DNA from: an uncultured cyanobacterium
GTDB lineage: Bacteria > Cyanobacteriota > Cyanobacteriia > PCC-6307 > Cyanobiaceae
Reading direction: 5' to 3'
NCBI GenBank assembly: GCA_903934745.1
Contig: CAIZOZ010000530.1
Location: 1-5,402, forward strand
DNA length: 5,402 bases
This document shows, in pieces, positions 1 through 5,402 of the stretch. A model generated the notes under the pieces. That model saw only the letters and a program-made list of their open reading frames with translations. It did not search any database and was not told the DNA's origin. Made by a program: the position numbers and the translations under genes. Each line of letters starts with the position of its first letter. Within the stretch, counting starts at the first letter, position 1.

Positions 1-89
1 AGGAAGCAGCTCACGAAGCCGGTGTTTTCGGCCATGGTGTGGGCCTTCTTCGTTCCCTCACGCAGTTGGGAAGCCAGGGCGACAGGCAT
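1..89 (-). CDS. ho1: Heme oxygenase, N-terminal 29 codons (partial, 3' end outside window)
   Basis: Heme oxygenase opens heme to biliverdin IXalpha, CO and iron using reduced ferredoxin; in cyanobacteria this begins phycobilin synthesis in the cytosol. Read on the minus strand from the ATG at 89-87, the protein begins MPVALASQLREGTKKAH and continues TMAENTGFVSCF. This closely matches, from memory, the N-terminus of cyanobacterial Ho1. His17 (complement of 39-41) falls where the family has its proximal heme-ligand histidine. The start was chosen by this family match; a weak GAGG lies 4 bases upstream. The same frame stays open upstream to at least position 359, so an extended start is not excluded by stops, but the upstream residues do not resemble the family. 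The remaining roughly 210 residues expected of the family lie left of the window. The identification rests on 29 residues, but these are very characteristic. Confidence 0.88.
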   Translation of the reverse strand, partial: MPVALASQLREGTKKAHTMAENTGFVSCF

Positions 90-116
90 CGGTCCTCGAG
101 GTGGCACGGGCAGACG

Positions 117-145
117 ATCCAACGTAAAGGCGAGATTCGCAACAA
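117..145 (-). promoter_or_regulatory. Weak sigma70-like promoter candidate for heme oxygenase
   Basis: On the minus strand TTGTTG (145-140) and TTGGAT (122-117) are spaced by 17 bases. The -35 is a reasonable match; the -10 matches only three of six consensus bases. Transcription from it would start near 110 and leave a leader of about 20 bases before the heme oxygenase ATG. The -35 overlaps one arm of the inverted repeat at 136-163, a usual arrangement for a repressor site. The match is weak and many such pairs occur by chance. Confidence 0.2.
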
Positions 146-163
146 GGGCGACAAGATTGCGAA
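136..163. promoter_or_regulatory. Inverted repeat TTCGCAA-N14-TTGCGAA upstream of heme oxygenase, candidate operator
   Basis: TTCGCAA (136-142) and its exact reverse complement TTGCGAA (157-163) are separated by 14 bases. The half-site centres are thus 21 bp apart, about two helical turns, as expected for a dimeric DNA-binding protein. The element lies 47-74 bases upstream of the heme oxygenase ATG, in a stretch visibly less GC-rich than its surroundings. I recognise no named regulator motif. It could also be chance, or a weak RNA hairpin if transcribed. The dyad itself is certain; its function is inferred. Confidence 0.4.
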
Positions 164-186
164 GGGTTACGTGAGTGCTGTTCTCC

Positions 187-357
187 TCAGCCACACTTCC
201 GGGCCAGCCCATCGGCGCCCATGCCGGCGACCTTGACCTCGGGGCGGGGCTCCAGCCACGCCAGGCGTCCCTTGCAGCGGGCATCGTCGCGGTTGGGTCG
301 CACCGGCCTGGATGCCCCCAGGCGCTGGGCAGCGGCTGATCGATGGCGCAAGGGCCG
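187..357 (-). other. Unassigned coding-like stretch (up to 56 residues), possible small gene or lost C-terminal extension
   Basis: Directly after the stop codon of the unknown gene at 358-858, the same minus-strand frame stays open for 56 codons and ends at TGA 189-187. The second half is protein-like (ARCKGRLAWLEPRPEVKV, then AGMGADGLARKCG), and about 86% of its last 37 codons end in G or C, as in real genes here. There is no ATG near the front. Possible starts are TTG at 351 or GTG at 303, neither with a good ribosome-binding site. It may be a small gene, a read-through or former C-terminus of the preceding gene, or an accident of high GC. I recognise no family. Confidence 0.3.
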
Positions 358-858
358 TCAGGCGGCCTGGCTGGACTGTCCGGGGGGCCTGCCGCCATCG
401 CCATCCTCGTTCGGGGCCTCAAACAGTTCGAACAGCTGGCGGCAGAACTGGCGCATCAACTGTTCCACCGCCGGCAGGGGCGGATGGGAGCCACTGGCGC
501 GCCAATCCCCGACGGTCGCCAACGACCAGCGCTCCCGCTCGTAGGTGAGCCCCCTCAAGGTGACCCCCAGCAGGGGTGGCCGACGGGGCACAGCGAACGT
601 GCCTGGGCCGGGAGGCACGGCCAGGCGCAACTGAACAAGCACGGAGCGGCACTGGGTGCGAGGGCTCCAACCTGGGAAATGGAACGACAGATCCACCGTT
701 TCCTGCTCACCGAAAGCCCGGGTCAGGGGGTCGTCGCGCCAGGGTTGGAGGTTGGCACGGGCGTCAGGGAAATGCTCGCGAAACAGGCTGGCCACCGAGG
801 CAATGGCCTGGGCCAGTTCCAGGGATCGGGCCTGATCAGCGGCGTTCATGCGCCCCAT
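358..858 (-). CDS. Unrecognised 166-residue soluble protein, divergent from icd
   Basis: I do not recognise this protein. Coding is supported by length, strong G/C preference at third codon positions, and a start ATG (858-856) preceded by AGGAG with 7-base spacing. An in-frame ATG at 849 is less well placed. The sequence suggests a helix at residues 6-30, beta-strand-like segments near 53-62 (ETVDLSFHFPGW), 71-81 and 96-105, then a helix at 129-148 rich in Leu/Phe. A disordered, Gly/Pro/Asp/Ser-rich tail follows from 149. There is no signal peptide, transmembrane segment or metal-binding cysteine cluster (only Cys70 and Cys139), so it is probably a small cytosolic alpha/beta protein. It lies between heme oxygenase on the same strand and icd on the other, but about 268 bases separate it from heme oxygenase, so a shared transcript is unproven. 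Confidence 0.72.
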   Translation of the reverse strand: MGRMNAADQARSLELAQAIASVASLFREHFPDARANLQPWRDDPLTRAFGEQETVDLSFHFPGWSPRTQCRSVLVQLRLAVPPGPGTFAVPRRPPLLGVTLRGLTYERERWSLATVGDWRASGSHPPLPAVEQLMRQFCRQLFELFEAPNEDGDGGRPPGQSSQAA

Positions 859-1014
859 CCTGGAGCTCCTGGCCTGGGTTCGCAGCCCCGATCGGCAGTT
901 GCAAACAACGGCTACCGCCCCGGCCTCAGCGGCTCCACAACATCAATCCCGATAGGACATCAGCAGCTTCGTCTATTACCACTCCTCGACCAGCACACGG
1001 CTCAACAAGGGCAA

Positions 1015-1030
1015 GCCCACGATCGTGGGC
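1015..1030. repeat. Perfect 16-bp palindrome GCCCACGATCGTGGGC
   Basis: The sequence reads identically on both strands and sits about 115 bases before icd and 157 bases before the divergent gene. It could be a protein-binding dyad or, in RNA, a hairpin with a 6-bp stem and GATC loop. It contains CGATCG but is not the HIP1 octamer. There is no T-tract, so it is unlikely to be a terminator. Confidence 0.4.
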
Positions 1031-1118
1031 GTGAGCCGCAGCGGTCGCTCGGGCCCCAGCACAGCGACCGGCCCCGCTGCCGATCACCACAAACCTTCCG
1101 GGGCTGGACCCAGGCATA

Positions 1119-1144
1119 GGCTCGCGGCAGCATTGCCGCGAGCC
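1119..1144 (+). promoter_or_regulatory. 11-bp perfect hairpin abutting the icd start codon
   Basis: GGCTCGCGGCA (1119-1129) pairs perfectly with TGCCGCGAGCC (1134-1144) around the 4-base loop GCAT. The stem is nearly all G-C. Its last base is immediately before the icd ATG at 1145, so the structure covers the whole Shine-Dalgarno region, and no AGGAG-like site is visible there. If transcribed, it should strongly hinder ribosome access unless melted or bypassed. It could instead act as a DNA dyad, or lie inside the gene if translation starts upstream. The structure is directly visible; its role is inferred. Confidence 0.55.
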
Positions 1145-2575
<1,431 letters not shown>

Positions 2576-2676
2576 GGGTCAGAGCGGAGCGAACAGCCTG
2601 GCCCAACCCAAGCCGCCGCAGCCATTGAGGCAGGGCTCGGTAGGGTCGCCTTTCGCGCTGGCTTCCCCTTCGCCCC
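2576..2676. other. 101-bp spacer between icd and acyltransferase
   Basis: I see no T-tract terminator and no convincing promoter here. The only dyad is CGGCGGCT (2566-2573, at the end of icd) with AGCCGCCG (2611-2618), 37 bases apart, which is too widely spaced for a normal intrinsic terminator. Read-through from icd into the acyltransferase is therefore possible. No ribosome-binding site precedes the ATG at 2677. Confidence 0.4.
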
Positions 2677-4812
2677 ATGACCCAGCCGGGCACGACTGCT
2701 GCCCCGAAAGCAGACGCTGCCGGGGCCGCGACGATCCCGCCCGCCGTGATCAGCTATCGGCCCGAACTCGACGGGTTGCGGGCCCTGGCAGTGCTGCTCG
2801 TGATCGGCCATCACCTCGGCATCGACAGCGGCGTTCTGCCCAGCGGCTTCCTGGGTGTCGACATTTTTTTCGTGATCTCGGGCTACGTGATCACCGCCTC
2901 GATCCTGCGGCACGGAGCCCAGCCGCTGCAGCCCTTCCTGCTGGGCTTCTACCGGCGGCGGGTGCAACGGCTGGCCCCCGCCCTGGTGCTCTGCGTGGCC
3001 GTGACCGCCCTGCTCAGCTGCCTGGTGATCCCCGATCCCGGCCCCTCGCTGCGCACGGGCGCCGCGGCCCTGTTCGGCCTCTCCAACCTCGAGCTGCACC
3101 ACCAGGCCAGCGACTACTTCGGCACCGACGCCGCCCTCAACACCTTCACCCAGACCTGGTCCCTGGGGGTGGAGGAGCAATTTTATCTGGTCTACCCGCT
3201 GCTCGCCTGGGGGCTGGGGCTGGGCCGGGGAAGCGGCCAAGGGCGACCCCAGCGGTTCCGCCTGGTGCTGCTGCTGGTGGTCGGACTGTCGCTGGGCTGG
3301 TTCCTGTGGCTCGGCAGCCGCGATCCAGGCAGCGCCTACCTGCTCACCCCCGGCCGCCTGTGGGAGCTGGCGGCGGGAGCGCTGCTGGTGCCCCTGGCCC
3401 GGAGGGTGGTCAACCCAGCCAACCCCCAGCCGCCGCCTGCCCTGAGCTTCAGCTTGCCGGCCTGGCTGCCCCTGGCGGCCCTGCTGCTGCTGCCCCTGGC
3501 GCCCCTACGGGCCATGGCCTTCACCACGCCCCTGGCGGTGGCCGCCACCGCCCTGCTGATCCCGGCTGCCGCCAGGCCCGGTGCGGTGCAACGGCTGCTG
3601 CGCACCGCCTGGATCCGCCATCTCGGCCTGATCTCCTATTCGCTCTACCTCTGGCACTGGAGCGTGATCAGCCTCAGCCGCTGGACGATCGGCCTGCACG
3701 CCTGGACGATGCCGCTGCAGCTGCTGGCGATGCTGGCGTTAGCCGAAGCCTCCTACCGGTTGGTGGAACAGCCGCTGCGGCGGCGGCCCTGGGCCCGCAG
3801 CGACGGCCAGACCGTGCTGCGGGGCGTGGTAGTGACAGGGGTGTTGAGCGGCCTGCTGGCCTGGCTGGCCCTGGGGGCCGGGGGGCGCCAGCTGTACGCC
3901 GGCGAACGCACCGCCACCGTGCGCGAGCAACTGGCCAAGCAGACCGTGGCCGGCAGCGCCATCAGCAATCCGCGCTGCCATCTCGATGCCGATGACCAAC
4001 GCCGCCGCACCGCGATCGACCAACTCGCCCGGGACTGCCACGCCGCAGCCCGAGCCGGCCGGCCGACCCTGTTCGTGGCCGGGGACAGCCATGCCTCAAG
4101 CCTGATCCCTCTGGAGTCCGATCTCCATGGCCTGGGCTATGGCATCGGCCACCTCAGCATGAACGGCTGCCCCTTTCCCGCCACGGAACATGGCAGCGTC
4201 AAGCCGGCCTGTGGCCCCTTCCAGCAGGCCTGGGCTGACTGGATCCTGGCCCACAGCCGGAGTGGCGACGCCGTCCTGATCGCCGGCTATCACCTCTCCC
4301 ACCTCGGCGTCGGCATCGGCGACACCCGCGACCATCTGCTCGGGCCGGATGGTCAGCCGCTCACCAGCCCCGCAGGCAAACGCGACCTCTACAGCGCAGC
4401 GCTGCGTGACTTCGCCGCCCGCGCCCAGGCCCAAGGGGTGAAGGTGCTGCTGCTCGGCGCCGGCCCCCGACTGCTGCAACGCGACACCTGCCTGCCCGAG
4501 TGGTTCCGCCCGGAGCGCTGGAACAACCGCTGCAGCGACGCCCTCCAGCACCAGATCGGCTACGCCCACCAGCTCAATCAGCAGCTCGCCAGGCGATTGC
4601 CACCATCGATCACCCTGATCGATCCCCTGCCGATCTTCTGCCCCCTGGGCTGCCGGCTGGGGGCCATGCGCCAGGTGTTGTTCGACTCGGATCACCCCAC
4701 GGCTGCCAGCGTGCGCCAGCTCAGACCAGTGATCCAGCCGTTCCTGGCCAGCCCGGCGCGCCCGCCTGGCGACCAACCACGGCAGACTGGCCGCGAACGC
4801 AGCACCCCATGA
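2677..4812 (+). CDS. Membrane acyltransferase (AT3/OafA-like) fused to a periplasmic SGNH domain
   Basis: Probably transfers acetyl or another small acyl group to an envelope polysaccharide; the substrate cannot be read from sequence. The 711 residues match the two-domain AT3-SGNH architecture. In the AT3 part (about 27-400), YRPELDGLRALAVL contains the R-X10-H motif (Arg35, His46). GFLGVDIFFVISGY, FYRRRVQRLAP and TWSLGVEEQFYLVYP are the usual family motifs. About ten or eleven hydrophobic helices run from 34 to 400, the last near 381-399. The exported part (about 410-690) has GDSH with nucleophile Ser471, SMNGCPFP with Asn496, and FDSDHP with the Asp670-Asp672/His673 end of the catalytic triad. 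It has eight cysteines (434, 454, 498, 512, 605, 619, 655, 659), possibly disulfide-paired. Roughly 25 Ala/Pro-rich residues precede the first helix. No ribosome-binding site is visible. Its stop overlaps the next start by 4 bp. Confidence 0.93.
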   Translation: MTQPGTTAAPKADAAGAATIPPAVISYRPELDGLRALAVLLVIGHHLGIDSGVLPSGFLGVDIFFVISGYVITASILRHGAQPLQPFLLGFYRRRVQRLAPALVLCVAVTALLSCLVIPDPGPSLRTGAAALFGLSNLELHHQASDYFGTDAALNTFTQTWSLGVEEQFYLVYPLLAWGLGLGRGSGQGRPQRFRLVLLLVVGLSLGWFLWLGSRDPGSAYLLTPGRLWELAAGALLVPLARRVVNPANPQPPPALSFSLPAWLPLAALLLLPLAPLRAMAFTTPLAVAATALLIPAAARPGAVQRLLRTAWIRHLGLISYSLYLWHWSVISLSRWTIGLHAWTMPLQLLAMLALAEASYRLVEQPLRRRPWARSDGQTVLRGVVVTGVLSGLLAWLALGAGGRQLYAGERTATVREQLAKQTVAGSAISNPRCHLDADDQRRRTAIDQLARDCHAAARAGRPTLFVAGDSHASSLIPLESDLHGLGYGIGHLSMNGCPFPATEHGSVKPACGPFQQAWADWILAHSRSGDAVLIAGYHLSHLGVGIGDTRDHLLGPDGQPLTSPAGKRDLYSAALRDFAARAQAQGVKVLLLGAGPRLLQRDTCLPEWFRPERWNNRCSDALQHQIGYAHQLNQQLARRLPPSITLIDPLPIFCPLGCRLGAMRQVLFDSDHPTAASVRQLRPVIQPFLASPARPPGDQPRQTGRERSTP

Positions 4813-5402
4813 GCCCGGCGACCCAGAGCCCCGCAGGCGATCCCGAGCTCGCCACGGCAGAGCCCCCCCTGGGCGCCCTCGATCCCTGCGTGCACTGCGG
4901 TTTCTGCCTTCCCACCTGCGCCAGCTATCGGGTGCTGGCCACGGAGATGGACTCCCCCCGCGGCCGCATTCACGCCCTCAAGGCGATCGCCGCCGGCGAG
5001 CTGGAACTGGACGCCACGGTGGCCAGCCATTTCGACAGCTGCCTGGGCTGTTTCGCCTGTGTCACCGCCTGCCCCTCCGGCGTCCGCTACGACCAGCTGA
5101 TCGAAGCCACCCGGCCGCTGCTCACCGCGCCGGAGCTGCGCAGCCCCGGCCAGCGGGCCTTCCGCCGCGCCCTGTTTGCCCTGCTGCCCTATCCGCAGCG
5201 GCTGCGGGCCGTGCTCACCCCGCTGCGCGCCTACGCCGGCACACCCCTGCAGGCCCTGGCCCGTCGCAGCGGACTCACCCGCCTGTTCGGGCCCCAGGTT
5301 GAGGCGATGGAGCGGTTGCTGCCCGCCCTGGCCCCGGAAGGTTTCAGCGATTGCTTGCCGCTGCTGGTGCCGGCCCAGGGCCCACGCCGCTACCGGGTGG
5401 GG
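4809..5402 (+). CDS. glcF: GlcF-like glycolate dehydrogenase iron-sulfur subunit (5' part, truncated by window)
   Basis: Iron-sulfur subunit that would pass electrons from glycolate oxidation by GlcD/GlcE to the electron-transport chain, serving photorespiratory glycolate use. The 198 visible residues form the N-terminal ferredoxin-like domain and following linker. Cluster motifs are CVHCGFCLPTC (Cys27, 30, 33, 37) and CLGCFACVTACP (Cys78, 81, 84, 88), each complete for a [4Fe-4S] centre, with MDSPRGRIHALK between them as in GlcF. The two CCG cysteine-rich repeats expected in a protein of about 400-450 residues lie beyond the right edge. The start ATG (4809-4811) overlaps the acyltransferase stop as ATGA, which suggests translational coupling; no independent ribosome-binding site is obvious. 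LutA/LldE-type lactate proteins are less likely because they lack this N-terminal double-cluster domain. Other GlcF-like heterodisulfide-type Fe-S proteins remain possible. Confidence 0.85.
   Translation, partial: MSPATQSPAGDPELATAEPPLGALDPCVHCGFCLPTCASYRVLATEMDSPRGRIHALKAIAAGELELDATVASHFDSCLGCFACVTACPSGVRYDQLIEATRPLLTAPELRSPGQRAFRRALFALLPYPQRLRAVLTPLRAYAGTPLQALARRSGLTRLFGPQVEAMERLLPALAPEGFSDCLPLLVPAQGPRRYRVG
4983..4990. repeat. HIP1 octamer GCGATCGC
   Basis: A perfect GCGATCGC, extended to GGCGATCGCC at 4982-4991, lies inside the glcF-like gene. HIP1 is a palindrome overrepresented in many cyanobacterial genomes. I found only this one in the window, so it is mild support for a cyanobacterial origin. 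Confidence 0.6.

Larger units (their letters stand above)
859..1144. promoter_or_regulatory. Divergent intergenic region between unknown gene and icd
   Basis: This spacer must contain the promoters of icd (plus) and of the unknown gene (minus). I see no convincing -35/-10 pair on either strand. The NtcA consensus GTA-N8-TAC, often associated with cyanobacterial icd, is absent: the plus strand contains no GTA at all between 859 and 1144. Two perfect palindromes are present, at 1015-1030 and 1119-1144. The part at 956-1083 has gene-like codon bias in two opposing frames and may hold a remnant of older coding sequence. Confidence 0.5.

Noticed and set aside
39..236. 65-codon plus-strand frame at the left end
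   Set aside because: It overlaps the heme oxygenase N-terminus and its upstream region in antisense; the minus-strand reading gives a clear family match.
90..359. N-terminal extension of heme oxygenase through the open upstream frame
   Set aside because: The frame lacks stops, but the residues upstream of MPVALASQ do not resemble the family and the known N-terminus begins at this ATG.
343..1119. 258-codon plus-strand frame over the unknown gene and spacer
   Set aside because: It runs antisense to the 358-858 gene, has a Gly/Gln/Arg/Pro-rich composition with no recognisable motif, and ends without relation to icd. The minus-strand gene has the better ribosome-binding site and a more protein-like sequence.
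859..1144. NtcA-binding site upstream of icd
   Set aside because: The consensus GTA-N8-TAC needs a GTA on the plus strand and none occurs in this region; a degenerate site cannot be judged by eye.
2625..3995. 456-codon plus-strand frame overlapping the acyltransferase
   Set aside because: The translation is dominated by Pro/Ala/Arg/Gly without motifs, while the frame at 2677 contains all AT3 family motifs.

Overview
This window looks like a piece of a high-GC unicellular cyanobacterial chromosome of the Synechococcus/Cyanobium type. The main evidence is the isocitrate dehydrogenase, which has the cyanobacterial form with an internal insertion absent from the E. coli enzyme. A heme oxygenase N-terminus of the phycobilin-making type, a GlcF-like glycolate dehydrogenase subunit and one perfect HIP1 octamer (GCGATCGC) agree with this. 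The lineage is inferred from protein character and was not tested by any search.

Layout. The left end (1-89, minus strand) holds the first 29 codons of heme oxygenase, running out of the window. Its upstream region (90-186) contains a 7-bp inverted repeat overlapping a weak promoter-like sequence. At 187-357, minus strand, is a short coding-like stretch of uncertain status. Next is an unrecognised 166-residue minus-strand gene (358-858). A 286-bp divergent spacer (859-1144) separates it from icd and carries two perfect palindromes. One of these is an 11-bp-stem hairpin that ends on the base before the icd start codon. Then come icd (1145-2575, plus), a 101-bp spacer, a two-domain membrane acyltransferase-SGNH protein (2677-4812, plus), and the 5' part of a glcF-like gene (4809-5402, plus). 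The last gene overlaps the acyltransferase by 4 bp (ATGA) and runs off the right edge.

How the genes fit together. Heme oxygenase supplies biliverdin for phycobilin pigments. Isocitrate dehydrogenase makes 2-oxoglutarate, the carbon skeleton for ammonium assimilation and the nitrogen-status signal in cyanobacteria. GlcF belongs to glycolate oxidation in photorespiration. The acyltransferase probably O-acetylates an envelope glycan; its coupling to glcF looks positional rather than metabolic. No mobile element, CRISPR array, tRNA, rRNA or recognisable defence system was seen. The most interesting signals are the hairpin on the icd start, the inverted repeat before heme oxygenase, and the unexplained coding-like fragments around the unknown gene.
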